DNA of 64,000 bases, taken from assembly GCF_029714285.1 (NCBI RefSeq), contig NZ_CP121663.1, forward strand, positions 62,001 to 126,000. Reading direction: 5' to 3'. Every line of letters begins with the position of its first letter. Position 1 is the first letter of the stretch. Position numbers and translations under genes: made by a program. Origin of the DNA: Rhizobium sp. CB3090. Its GTDB lineage: Bacteria > Pseudomonadota > Alphaproteobacteria > Rhizobiales > Rhizobiaceae. Of this stretch, positions 18,283 through 26,250 are shown in pieces. The notes below the pieces were generated by a model. It was not told the origin of the DNA and searched no databases. It worked only from the letters and a program-made list of their open reading frames with translations.

Positions 18283-18666
18283 ATGAGCGGACCTGCGAAA
18301 GGAGACGATGAACGCAGGCGCCTCATCCTCATCGTTGAAGACGAGTTCTTCATAGCGATGGATCTCAGGGCAGCGTTGATCAAGGAAGGCTTCCGCGTGC
18401 TCGGACCAGTTGGTTCAGTCCAAGGTGCCGTCGATCTCCTGGAAGAAGAACGTCCCGATGCAGCGGTCCTGGATGTCAGTCTGGGCGATGGAAAGGTGAC
18501 GCCTGTCGCAATTCTATTGAAGTCCCTGGGCGTGCCGTTCGTCCTGGCAAGCGCATGCGAAAGGTCCGAACTCGCCCGGGATGCAATCCTTGCCAGCGCC
18601 GTCAATGTTGGAAAACCAACCGAGATGAAACACCTGCTCGATGCGATCCAGGCTCTTGGGATATAG
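18283..18666 (+). CDS. Single-domain response regulator
   Basis: A 127-residue CheY-like receiver with no output domain. The acidic pair is E19-D20 (IVEDEFFIAMD), the phosphoacceptor Asp64 lies in AAVLDVSLGDG, and the conserved lysine is K111 in NVGKPTE. It follows the HWE kinase by 7 bases and should be its phosphorylation target. Single-domain regulators next to HWE kinases may act as phosphate sinks or as protein-protein regulators; which applies is unknown. Confidence 0.88.
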   Translation: MSGPAKGDDERRRLILIVEDEFFIAMDLRAALIKEGFRVLGPVGSVQGAVDLLEEERPDAAVLDVSLGDGKVTPVAILLKSLGVPFVLASACERSELARDAILASAVNVGKPTEMKHLLDAIQALGI

Positions 18667-18695
18667 AACTGGAGCGGAATGTCGGCTGCGCCTGC

Positions 18696-19130
18696 TCAAC
18701 CCAGCCAATAGCGCGGCCCTGGTCCCTTCCGTCCTGCCACATCGGCGGGGTTCGCCAGGTTGCACCGGTCGATCGACAGGCAGCCGCAGCCGATGCACTC
18801 CGTCAGTCCAGACCGCAGGCGCTGCAGCTCGCTTATGCGCTCATCGATGCGCTTTGCCCATGCGCCCGACAAGTGCGACCAATCCCGACGCGACGGCACT
18901 CTATCGGCCGGCAACTTGGCAAGCTCGGCGCCGATCTCCTCGAGCGTCAGCCCGATCCGTTGGGCGAAGGCGATGAAGGCGATCCGGCGCAATACGGACC
19001 GGTGATAGCGCCTGTGCCCAGAACCGGCGCGTTCGGATGCGATCAGCCCACGCTCCTCGTAGAAGCGCAGGGCCGATGAGGCAATGCCGCTGCGTCGTGA
19101 CACGTCGGTGATGGTCAGCATCGGGTCCAT
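18696..19130 (-). CDS. soxR: SoxR redox-sensing MerR-family activator
   Basis: A 144-residue MerR-family regulator with the N-terminal helix-turn-helix (LTITDVSRRSGIASSALRFYEERGLI), a coiled dimerisation helix, and the [2Fe-2S] ligand set Cys112, Cys115, Cys117 and Cys123 in CIGCGCLSIDRC. That spacing is diagnostic of SoxR. SoxR senses redox-active compounds through oxidation of its cluster and activates promoters with overlong spacers. It is divergent from an SDR gene, and a perfect SoxR-type palindrome lies in the gap, so this operon is its clear local target. No soxS gene is nearby, as is usual outside enteric bacteria. Confidence 0.95.
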   Translation of the reverse strand: MDPMLTITDVSRRSGIASSALRFYEERGLIASERAGSGHRRYHRSVLRRIAFIAFAQRIGLTLEEIGAELAKLPADRVPSRRDWSHLSGAWAKRIDERISELQRLRSGLTECIGCGCLSIDRCNLANPADVAGRKGPGPRYWLG

Positions 19131-19155
19131 GCGTAAAGAAAAGCACGATTCCCGC

Positions 19156-19186
19156 TTGACTTCAAGTTAACTTGAACTTGTAGCAG
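19156..19186 (+). promoter_or_regulatory. SoxR-dependent promoter
   Basis: The perfect palindrome TTCAAGTTAACTTGAA (19161-19176) matches the core of the SoxR operator known from E. coli soxS. It sits in a 19-bp spacer between a -35-like TTGACT (19156-19161) and a -10-like TAGCAG (19181-19186). An overlong spacer with a central palindrome is the normal MerR/SoxR target design. The promoter faces the SDR/QueA-like operon. Confidence 0.85.
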
Positions 19187-19216
19187 TTGTTCGTACTCAT
19201 TGAAGGAGCACCGGCA

Positions 19217-19939
19217 ATGCATACGAATTACGGTTTTCAGGGACTTCGCGTTGCGGTCACGGGGGGCACTTCCGGCCTTGGGCTGGCGCTTGTGCGGCAG
19301 CTTGCCGCGAAAGGCGCCCGTGTCGCTTTTGTCGCTCGCACCGCCGAGAAGGTCGAACGCGTTGCGGCCGAGACGGGCGCGCATGGCATTGTTGCCGACA
19401 TAGGCAAGAAGGGCGAGATCTACCCCATCGCGATGCAGGTCACGGCCAATCTCGGCGGGCTCGAGGTCCTGATCAACAATGCGTCGTGCCTCGGTCCGGT
19501 CCCTCTGGCGCTTCTGGCCGATACCGAGTGCGAGGAGCTGGAAGCAGCACTTGCGGTCAACCTCGTCGGCGTGTTCCGGCTGACGAAAGCGCTGTTCGGT
19601 GCGCTTGCCGCGTCTGCACGCGAGGGCCGCGGCGCGCTGGTGATCAACATCTCCAGCGACGCGGCGGTCAACGCCTATTCCGGCTGGGGGGCGTATGGAG
19701 CCAGCAAGGCCGCACTTGCCCATCTTACGGCGATTTGGGATGAGGAGGCGAAAGCCGACGGTGTAAGGCTTCTGGCGGTTGATCCCGGCGATATGGGCAC
19801 GCCGCTTCATGCACAGGCGGTTCCGGACGCTGATCCGTCGACCTTGAAGGCCCCAGACCTCGCTGCGGCGGAGATCATCGAGAAGATGCTCAACGCGTTG
19901 CCGGTCCGTGCTGGGCTCATGGCTGGAGGACAGGCATGA
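19217..19939 (+). CDS. Short-chain dehydrogenase/reductase, SoxR-linked
   Basis: A 240-residue SDR with the cofactor motif TGGTSGLGLAL, the NNAS motif, and the catalytic Ser-Tyr-Lys set (NISSDAA, then YGASKAA). The residue following strand beta-2 (FVARTAEK) suggests NADP preference, which is inference. The ATG at 19217 has AAGGAG at 9 bases. It is the first gene after the SoxR promoter and overlaps the QueA-like gene by 4 bases, so the two are translationally coupled. The substrate is unknown; detoxification of a redox-cycling compound such as a quinone is plausible from the SoxR control. Confidence 0.9.
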   Translation: MHTNYGFQGLRVAVTGGTSGLGLALVRQLAAKGARVAFVARTAEKVERVAAETGAHGIVADIGKKGEIYPIAMQVTANLGGLEVLINNASCLGPVPLALLADTECEELEAALAVNLVGVFRLTKALFGALAASAREGRGALVINISSDAAVNAYSGWGAYGASKAALAHLTAIWDEEAKADGVRLLAVDPGDMGTPLHAQAVPDADPSTLKAPDLAAAEIIEKMLNALPVRAGLMAGGQA

Positions 19940-21024
19940 TCGCCGCCGACCGTTCCGACCCATACTCCGCCAAGCTGCTCGTGGTCGAGGCGGGTGGTAC
20001 GATGCGCCACCTGCCGCGCAGTAGGCTTGCGACGCAGTTCAATCCCGGCGATCTGGTTGTCGCCAATGACGCCGCGACCTTGCCTGCCAGTTTGCGCGGT
20101 ATGCATGTCCCGAGCAGCAAAGCGGTCGAGATCCGCCTGGCGGGCTGGTTATCGCTTCCCGATCCCAGCCGCTTCGTAGCGATTGCCTTCGGCCCGGGCG
20201 ATCATCGGACACGCACGGAAGACCGGCTGCCTCCGCCTGCGCTTTCAATAGGCGACGGCCTCCGGCTCGGTCCACTTGAAGCAATGGTCGAGCGCCTCCT
20301 CGACCATCCTCGACTTCTTGAACTGCGCTTCCTCGGTAATCACGCAGCGATATTTGCGGGACTGGCGCAGCACGGCCGGCCGATCCAATATGCGCACGTT
20401 CCCGAGCTCTTGGTACTGTGGGATGTCTGGACGAAGATTGCCGCCCGCCCGTTCGCATTCGAGGCGCCGTCGGCAGGCTTCGCGCTTGACTGGCGCATGC
20501 TTCAGGCTTGGCGTCGGCGCGGCATCGACTTCGCAGCACTCACGCATGCCGCAGGCATTTCCTCCACCGGCGATCCCGCGCTCGACGCGCGTCTCCCTTT
20601 CGACGAGCCATACCACATCCCCGAATGCACCGTCGCGCAGGTTGCGCAAGCAAAACTCCGCGGCGGCCGTATCATCGCGATCGGCACTAGCGTCGTGCGC
20701 GCGCTCGAGGCAGCCGCCAGTCCCGATGGCAGCGTTCGTGCCGGAAATGGCGTCGCAACCGGACGCATCGCGCAGAGCACGCCGCTCCGTGTAGTCGATG
20801 CGATTCTCACAGGCGTCCACCAGCCCGGTGAAAGCCATTTCGAGCTCCTGCGCGCCTTCGCCGACGATGCCCTGCTCACCAAGACTTCCGCAGCGCTTAC
20901 CGCAGGCGGCTATCGCACGCATGAATTCGGCGATTCCGTGCTGTATAATTTGCCGGCCGGCGCCGCTGCCGGCGAACGGAGCCCGACTGAAGTGCTTGAG
21001 ACGAAGCCAGAGAGATCACCATGA
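19936..21024 (+). CDS. Divergent QueA-like protein (SAM:tRNA ribosyltransferase-isomerase family)
   Basis: A 362-residue protein that aligns end to end with QueA, the enzyme that moves the ribosyl part of SAM to 7-aminomethyl-7-deazaguanine in tRNA. Family landmarks are NPGDLVVAND, a KAVEIRLA segment and IIAIGTSVVRALEAAA. However, several motifs constant in true QueA are altered: NNTRV is NDAAT (44-48), APTAGLHF is APSAGFAL, and the LHVGAGTF block is THAAGISS. The gene is coupled to an SDR and controlled by SoxR, not placed with tgt or other queuosine genes. It may be a paralogue with a new substrate. Family assignment is firm; the canonical activity is doubtful. Confidence 0.82.
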   Translation: MIAADRSDPYSAKLLVVEAGGTMRHLPRSRLATQFNPGDLVVANDAATLPASLRGMHVPSSKAVEIRLAGWLSLPDPSRFVAIAFGPGDHRTRTEDRLPPPALSIGDGLRLGPLEAMVERLLDHPRLLELRFLGNHAAIFAGLAQHGRPIQYAHVPELLVLWDVWTKIAARPFAFEAPSAGFALDWRMLQAWRRRGIDFAALTHAAGISSTGDPALDARLPFDEPYHIPECTVAQVAQAKLRGGRIIAIGTSVVRALEAAASPDGSVRAGNGVATGRIAQSTPLRVVDAILTGVHQPGESHFELLRAFADDALLTKTSAALTAGGYRTHEFGDSVLYNLPAGAAAGERSPTEVLETKPERSP

Positions 21025-21074
21025 TTCTCGAAAAGGCCCAAGCTCAAAGGCGTGCCCTTACTGGGTGATGATGT

Positions 21075-22526
21075 TCACCGCCAGAACCGCTTCGCGTCCA
21101 GCACGTCGTCAAGCGAAACCTGCGCATCGTCTATCAAAGCATCCTTGTCCGCATGCGAGAGAACGCTGTCAGAAGCTGGATGGTCCGCCAGACCATGCTT
21201 GCGCAGAACGTCAGGCCCGGTTGCAAGATCGTTCAGCGATCCAAGATGGTCCTGAAGCTCCTCCATTGCGCCGATGAAACGTCGATGGCGACGGGCGCCG
21301 CGCTTGTCGTCGAACAGCGATCCAAAGAACTCGGCCGCATAGCGCAGCTTCTTCGCGTCCTTGCGAGCCTGGTGGCGTTGCTGATCGTCGACTTTCGCGA
21401 GCGCCTGCCCGTGCTTCTTCAGCTTCTTGCGCATCCGATTGAGCGCCATTTCCGCAAATTCCGGCGCCGGCAGCTCCCGAACATCCTCAGTCTCCGGCAG
21501 CGAAAGATATTCGCCACATCGAAGCCACTCGTTAAAGTCCAGCATGAGCGCGCGGGCGCGACTGGAGTCCAATACCTCGACCACTTCGTCGTAAGCGGCT
21601 TCACGAGCGTCCTTCAGCCGATCCCGCAGGTCTGGGTCCGCCGCCTTTGCCAGCAGCACATCCAGATTGCGCCCCTCTCCAAGCACTCCGGCCAACCAGC
21701 GGAGCTCGTCCTTCAGCCGCTGCGGCTCATCACCCGGAAGCAATCGCTTGAAGAGCGAGAAGTCCGAGCGCAGGCGACGCAACGCCACGCGGGCCTGGTG
21801 CAGCGCTTCGGCATTTCTTTGCCGCAGCAGAACGTCCTCGTTCAAGCGAAAGTGCCGGAAGCACGAGGCGGCAATCGTTTGAAAAGCATCGGACGCACGC
21901 ATGTCCTGATCGAGGTAGAGACGCTCCGCCTTGAATACGGATTTCTGTTGCTCGATCAGCGCGAAGCCCCTTTCTGCCTTGGAACGAACGCCAAAACGAA
22001 TGGGAGCGATCGCTTCGATCTTGCGCGCGAATACGAACAAATCCTTCTGGTTGCCACCCTTCAGCTCTAGCTCGGCTTCCCGCACGGCGGAGTTCCGGTC
22101 ACCGGAAATGACCGATCCCTGGTCGATCACCACCTCGATCTGGGAGCCATTTTCCTCCACAGTCCAAAGGCGCCTCTCGATTTCCACGTTGAATGCGGGC
22201 TGCAGGGCAAGTCCGTCACCTAATTCGGTCTTCAGCGGACTGGAATTGTCGACGACGGGCGTGTCCCCTTCGATGGGGGTCTCCCATTCCGATCGGGCAA
22301 AAATAGTCTGGCTCCGGCCCACCGCTTTCACAGTCTGGACATGGACATCGCCGGTCCGACGGATGCGAAGGGTGAATCCGTTCTGGAGAAGCTTGTGGTC
22401 GTCGGTGTCGAAATAGGTTGAAGTCTGTTTCAGTACCTTGTCGGGGTGGGCAAGGGGATTGAACCCCAGCAACCGCCTTGCGGCTTTGGTGGAAAGTTCA
22501 AGCTTCAGTTCGACTTCAGACGACAT
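21075..22526 (-). CDS. CYTH-CHAD domain protein (inorganic polyphosphate-related)
   Basis: A 483-residue protein with an N-terminal CYTH triphosphate-tunnel domain (EVELKLEL, the ExExK motif, with YFDTDDHKL and LRIRRTG) at residues 1-200 and a C-terminal CHAD domain at about 210-480, rich in conserved histidines and arginines (EALHQARVALRRLRSDF, ARKDAKKLRYAAEFF). CYTH enzymes hydrolyse triphosphates such as tripolyphosphate, and CHAD domains bind polyphosphate. The ATG at 22526 is preceded by GGGGG at about 7 bases; an upstream ATG at 22544 is less likely. It stands alone and converges on the QueA-like gene 50 bases away. Confidence 0.9.
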   Translation of the reverse strand: MSSEVELKLELSTKAARRLLGFNPLAHPDKVLKQTSTYFDTDDHKLLQNGFTLRIRRTGDVHVQTVKAVGRSQTIFARSEWETPIEGDTPVVDNSSPLKTELGDGLALQPAFNVEIERRLWTVEENGSQIEVVIDQGSVISGDRNSAVREAELELKGGNQKDLFVFARKIEAIAPIRFGVRSKAERGFALIEQQKSVFKAERLYLDQDMRASDAFQTIAASCFRHFRLNEDVLLRQRNAEALHQARVALRRLRSDFSLFKRLLPGDEPQRLKDELRWLAGVLGEGRNLDVLLAKAADPDLRDRLKDAREAAYDEVVEVLDSSRARALMLDFNEWLRCGEYLSLPETEDVRELPAPEFAEMALNRMRKKLKKHGQALAKVDDQQRHQARKDAKKLRYAAEFFGSLFDDKRGARRHRRFIGAMEELQDHLGSLNDLATGPDVLRKHGLADHPASDSVLSHADKDALIDDAQVSLDDVLDAKRFWR

Positions 22527-22612
22527 GCAAGACCCCCGGCGCATATTTGATACCCCATAAGAACCTATAACGCCTCAAGTGGTGATTGGTTCAGCCAAGT
22601 CACTGCTCCTTG

Positions 22613-22741
22613 TCATAGGGCACGCCATATCTCGTATTTGCCGAGCAGCGCTGTCGGCGCCCAGTAGAAGCCCAGCCAGCCCTTCTTTTGCTCATACGCC
22701 TTCGCCATCGAGGCGTCGAGGCCGGCGGCCGAGCCGGTATG
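22613..22741 (-). pseudogene. Truncated copy of a betaine-binding protein gene
   Basis: Reading the minus strand gives about 42 codons (TGSAAGLDASMAKAYEQ, then GWLGFYWAPTALLGKY, then a stop) that match the middle of the complete substrate-binding protein encoded at 34052-35053 at roughly three of four residues. The homologous stretch begins just after an in-frame TGA and has no start codon or signal peptide. It is therefore a relic of a ProX-like gene. It lies beyond the 3' end of the FAD oxidoreductase gene and in the same orientation as the intact copy 11.4 kb away. Confidence 0.8.
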
Positions 22742-22776
22742 TCATGTGCGCCGACGGCGCAGATGAAATTTCCTTC

Positions 22777-24123
22777 CTATTCGGCCCCCGCGCTCCATTC
22801 CCGGTAGGCCAAATGGAGCTTCGCTCCAATGGTGGTCAGAGGCTGTGGCGGCAGGGATGTCGGAGCGGCCAATTGACGGTAGACGCGACCAAGTTCGGAC
22901 TCGTGCCCCAGGGCAAGCTCTGCGGCAGCGATACCGGCCGCCGTGGAATTCGAGGCTCCAAGGCCGTTGCAGCCGCATGCCGCGAAGACGTCACGTTCGA
23001 TTTCCCCGAAGGCCGGAACATGATTGCGGGTGAGCGCCATCGCGCCGGCCCACCGGTACTGCATTCCGACACCGCCCAAGGCGGGGAAACGATGGGCAAA
23101 CTTCCCATCGTGCAGCCGGCCGGCTCTGCGAATTGCGGCGTCGCTGACTGCGATGCCCGGATTGTAGCTGTAACGCGATCGCACCAGGATTCGATCACCG
23201 CCGGCGGTGGGAAGCCGTCGTACCGTTGTACCCATCGGCAGAGCCGGCGTGGCCGCCCATTTTCGCTCGCCGCCTAATCGTGACGGATCGAACTCCTCAG
23301 TAAGGGACGCATAGGTGAAGACATGCAGCAGTCGTCCCCGGAAGAAGCCGAAGCTTTCTGCGTGCCCATTGTTGGCCATGATGATCTTGGCCGCCTGCAC
23401 CGATCCCTGCGGGGTTTTCACCAACCAGCCTGCGCCATAGCGTCCGAAGGAGAGGGCAGGCGTTTGCTCGAACAGCGAGACCGGTTCCTTCAGGCAGTCG
23501 GCGACCCCGCGTATGTATGCGGCGGGTTGGATGATGACCGTGCCAGGCGTAAAGAGACCGGAAGTGAAGGCTTTCGATCCGGTCACCGCCTCGATTTCGC
23601 TGGTTTTGAGAAGGCGATGAGCTTCGCCCATATTGGATAGCTGCCCGGAATAGGCTTTCAGGCGCTCGTCGCCGTCCGCGCTCATCGCCACGCTGTAGCG
23701 GCCGCAAGGATCGAAAATGTCCTTGCCCCAACCGTTTTCCGCCGCCATCTCCGTAGCCAGGGCGACCGCAGACCGCTGTATCAGAACGGATTGTCTGAAC
23801 TTGGCCTCCGACTCGCCGCTGAAATCGTCGGAGGAAACCTCGTGGGGAAGATCGATGATGAACCCCGAGTTTGCCCCCGCCGGCCCTTCGCCGACGACAC
23901 CAGCCTCAAGGACGGCCACACGGACGGTAGGGTCCAGTTGCGAAATGCGGCGGGCGGCGGAAAGCCCCGCGAAGCCGCCGCCGATGATTGCGACGTCGAC
24001 AGTGATAGGGCCGTGCAAGGCTGGTCGTGGCGTCCGCGGCGGGAGCGTTGCGACCCAGCCCGAGACGCCTGCGCGTTTCGGGAGCCTGGATGCCACATAG
24101 ACATTTCCCACGGTTTCGCCCAC
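22777..24123 (-). CDS. DAO-family FAD-dependent oxidoreductase
   Basis: A 448-residue amine/amino-acid oxidase-like flavoprotein. The dinucleotide-binding motif is VAIIGGGFAGLSAARRIS near residue 45, followed by VLEAGVVGEGPAGANSGF as in gamma-glutamylputrescine oxidase-like enzymes, and a C-terminal CGCNGLGASNSTAAG closing the FAD site. The GTG at 24123 starts one base after the upstream stop; longer forms would run back into that gene. Its substrate may be an N-methylated or D-imino acid, such as an intermediate of proline or hydroxyproline betaine breakdown. That role is inferred only from coupling with the lyase gene and cluster context. Confidence 0.85.
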   Translation of the reverse strand: MGETVGNVYVASRLPKRAGVSGWVATLPPRTPRPALHGPITVDVAIIGGGFAGLSAARRISQLDPTVRVAVLEAGVVGEGPAGANSGFIIDLPHEVSSDDFSGESEAKFRQSVLIQRSAVALATEMAAENGWGKDIFDPCGRYSVAMSADGDERLKAYSGQLSNMGEAHRLLKTSEIEAVTGSKAFTSGLFTPGTVIIQPAAYIRGVADCLKEPVSLFEQTPALSFGRYGAGWLVKTPQGSVQAAKIIMANNGHAESFGFFRGRLLHVFTYASLTEEFDPSRLGGERKWAATPALPMGTTVRRLPTAGGDRILVRSRYSYNPGIAVSDAAIRRAGRLHDGKFAHRFPALGGVGMQYRWAGAMALTRNHVPAFGEIERDVFAACGCNGLGASNSTAAGIAAAELALGHESELGRVYRQLAAPTSLPPQPLTTIGAKLHLAYREWSAGAE

Positions 24124-24124
24124 G

Positions 24125-25012
24125 TCAGATTGCTTCCCGCTCCATGAGCGCTTCGAGAGATTTACGGAGAAGCGGAACCTTCTCGGAGGCGAGCCCGCGG
24201 AAGGGCTTTCTCGGCACGCCTGCGCCATAACCGGTCAGTTCGGCTGCCGTGTAGACGGATTGCACGTAGTCACCTTCCCAGATCAGCCCCATAGCCGGCT
24301 CCAGGATCTTCCAGAGTTCGCGGACCTCGTCCCACTTGCGCTCCGCCGCCGCATTGACGAGCGCGACGCAGGTTCGCGGAGCGAAGTTCGCACCGCCCCA
24401 GATCAAACCGTCGCATCCCGCATAGAGTGCATAGGGAACGAGAGGGTCGGCGCCGTTCATCACGAACCGGCCGGTGCGGATGAGCGCCGCTTGCTTCGCC
24501 AGATCTCCGCCGCTGTCTTTCACGGCGCAGAATCCAGGAATTTCGTTCAGCTTCTCCAGAAGTTCAGGCGTGATCGCCACGCCGACGGCCTGGGGTACAT
24601 TGTAGCCGATGACGGGAAGCCCCGCCTTCGCAACCTCGCTATAGAAATCAAGGATCCCCTGATCGTCGGTCGGCCCTTCGAAGAACGGTGGAAGAACCAT
24701 GACGCCTTCGGCGCCGGCATCGCGCGCGCGGACCGTTCGCTCCACCACGTCCTCTATCAGGAGAGCGGATGTCTGAGCGATCACCTTTGCCCGACCGTCG
24801 ACGATACGGGCGCCGCGCTTGATCAGTTCCTCGGATTCTTCCTTGGAAAGATAGACGTGCATTCCGGTGCCGGAGCTAAGCAGGAAGCTTCTGACGCCCG
24901 CTGCGAGATAGCGCTCGACATTGTGTTCGAGCCTGCCGTAGTCGATGCGTCCGGTATCGTCGAACGGCGTGGCGATGGCGAGGTTGAGGCCTGGAAACGG
25001 GAAGTCAGACAT
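24125..25012 (-). CDS. Dihydrodipicolinate synthase-family lyase/deaminase
   Basis: A 295-residue TIM-barrel protein of the DHDPS/N-acetylneuraminate lyase superfamily. The Schiff-base lysine is K165 in GFCAVKDSGGD, and the supporting tyrosine is Y137 in VIGYNVPQ. The GTG-loop (SSGTGM) replaces the usual GTTGE, which argues against true lysine biosynthesis. Superfamily members include the deaminase that acts on pyrroline-4-hydroxy-2-carboxylate in hydroxyproline catabolism, and this is a reasonable guess in a betaine cluster together with the coupled FAD enzyme. Neither substrate nor reaction is shown by the sequence. Confidence 0.85.
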   Translation of the reverse strand: MSDFPFPGLNLAIATPFDDTGRIDYGRLEHNVERYLAAGVRSFLLSSGTGMHVYLSKEESEELIKRGARIVDGRAKVIAQTSALLIEDVVERTVRARDAGAEGVMVLPPFFEGPTDDQGILDFYSEVAKAGLPVIGYNVPQAVGVAITPELLEKLNEIPGFCAVKDSGGDLAKQAALIRTGRFVMNGADPLVPYALYAGCDGLIWGGANFAPRTCVALVNAAAERKWDEVRELWKILEPAMGLIWEGDYVQSVYTAAELTGYGAGVPRKPFRGLASEKVPLLRKSLEALMEREAI

Positions 25013-25164
25013 TCTTGTTGTGTCCCCCGATGTTTAGGTTGCTGAAAGATCGAGGCAAATGGCCTCGAACTGAGTGTACCGGCTCGGAGGTCGAGCAGAA
25101 AGCCGACGTCGCCCGTGCGCGCCGACTCTCGTGCTGCTTGCTGCCAGCGTGGCCCGAATGTCCA

Positions 25165-26250
25165 TTAACGCTCAATGACGAGATCGCTTAGAGGCTTGGA
25201 ACAACAGGGAAGGAACATTCCCGCGTCGATCTCGCGTTGGCGGATACCGCCGTTGTGCTTCATATCCACCGAGCCGGACACCAATTTCGATTTGCAGGTG
25301 CCGCAGACGCCGTTGGCGCAGGATGAGGGAATCCTGACACCGGCCTTCTTGGCGCAGCTCAGGATCGTCTGCTCGTCGGCCACCTCGATCTTGCGCGCCT
25401 GCTTCGAGAACTCGACCTGGTAAACCTTTGCAACCGGTGCTGCCGGAGCGGCGACCTTATCCTCGTCGATGACAGCGGCGTCGAAGCTCTCTTCGATATA
25501 GCTCGACGGGGGCACACCGAGATCCGCAGCGATTGCGCGGGCTGCGGCCATGAAGGGCGCGGGGCCGCAGCACATCACGGTCCGCTCGGCGAGATCAGGA
25601 ACTGCAAGCTTCATGAATTCGGGGGAGATCCGGCCCGTCAGGCCGGACCAGGACGGTTCTCCAGCCACGACCTCGGGAAGGAAATGCAGCCTGACTGTCT
25701 TCATCCTTGCGGCGAGGTTCAAAAGCTCTTTGCGAAAGATGAAATCCCGTGGAGAGCGGGCGGCGTGCATGAAGACGATGTCGGCAGGGCGGCATGTATC
25801 GCCGAAGTCCCGGAGGATGGACATGACCGGCGTGATGCCCGATCCGCCGGAGAGCAGCAGGAACTTGCCAGCCGTGTTGGGTCGAACGAAGTGGCCCAGC
25901 GGCCCCTGCGCCTTGACGGCGGTTCCGACGGCCATGCTGTCGTGAAGCCAGTTCGAAACCCGCCCATTCGCAACTCGCTTCACCGTCACAGTAAAAGCAT
26001 TTGTGCGCTGCGGCGAGGACGAGATGCTGTAACAGCGGCTCTCGGTGTCCGCACCGATGGCAAAGTCGAACAGAAAGTACTGTCCGGCCTGGAAGGCGAA
26101 ATGCTTGCCCTGGGGAGAGGCAAACGTGAAACTCTTCACGTCATGCGTCTCCTGATGAACGTCTATACAGACGAGGGTGTCATCACGCTCGATATCCCAG
26201 AACTCCGCCCTCTGCGGAGCCAACGAAGTCTGCATCGCATTAGTATCCAT
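25165..26250 (-). CDS. Oxygenase reductase component (FAD / NAD / [2Fe-2S])
   Basis: A 361-residue electron-transfer protein. The N-terminal FAD domain carries RCYSISSSP, the NAD domain contains LLLSGGSGITPVMSIL and CCGPAPFM, and the C-terminal plant-type ferredoxin domain holds the ligands in CANGVCGTC with a fourth Cys in FLPCCSKP. It would carry electrons from NAD(P)H to the Rieske oxygenase encoded just upstream, whose stop it overlaps. The start is either the ATG at 26250 or a second in-frame ATG at 26235; neither has a decisive ribosome-binding site. The two genes form a two-component demethylase. Confidence 0.9.
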   Translation of the reverse strand: MDTNAMQTSLAPQRAEFWDIERDDTLVCIDVHQETHDVKSFTFASPQGKHFAFQAGQYFLFDFAIGADTESRCYSISSSPQRTNAFTVTVKRVANGRVSNWLHDSMAVGTAVKAQGPLGHFVRPNTAGKFLLLSGGSGITPVMSILRDFGDTCRPADIVFMHAARSPRDFIFRKELLNLAARMKTVRLHFLPEVVAGEPSWSGLTGRISPEFMKLAVPDLAERTVMCCGPAPFMAAARAIAADLGVPPSSYIEESFDAAVIDEDKVAAPAAPVAKVYQVEFSKQARKIEVADEQTILSCAKKAGVRIPSSCANGVCGTCKSKLVSGSVDMKHNGGIRQREIDAGMFLPCCSKPLSDLVIER

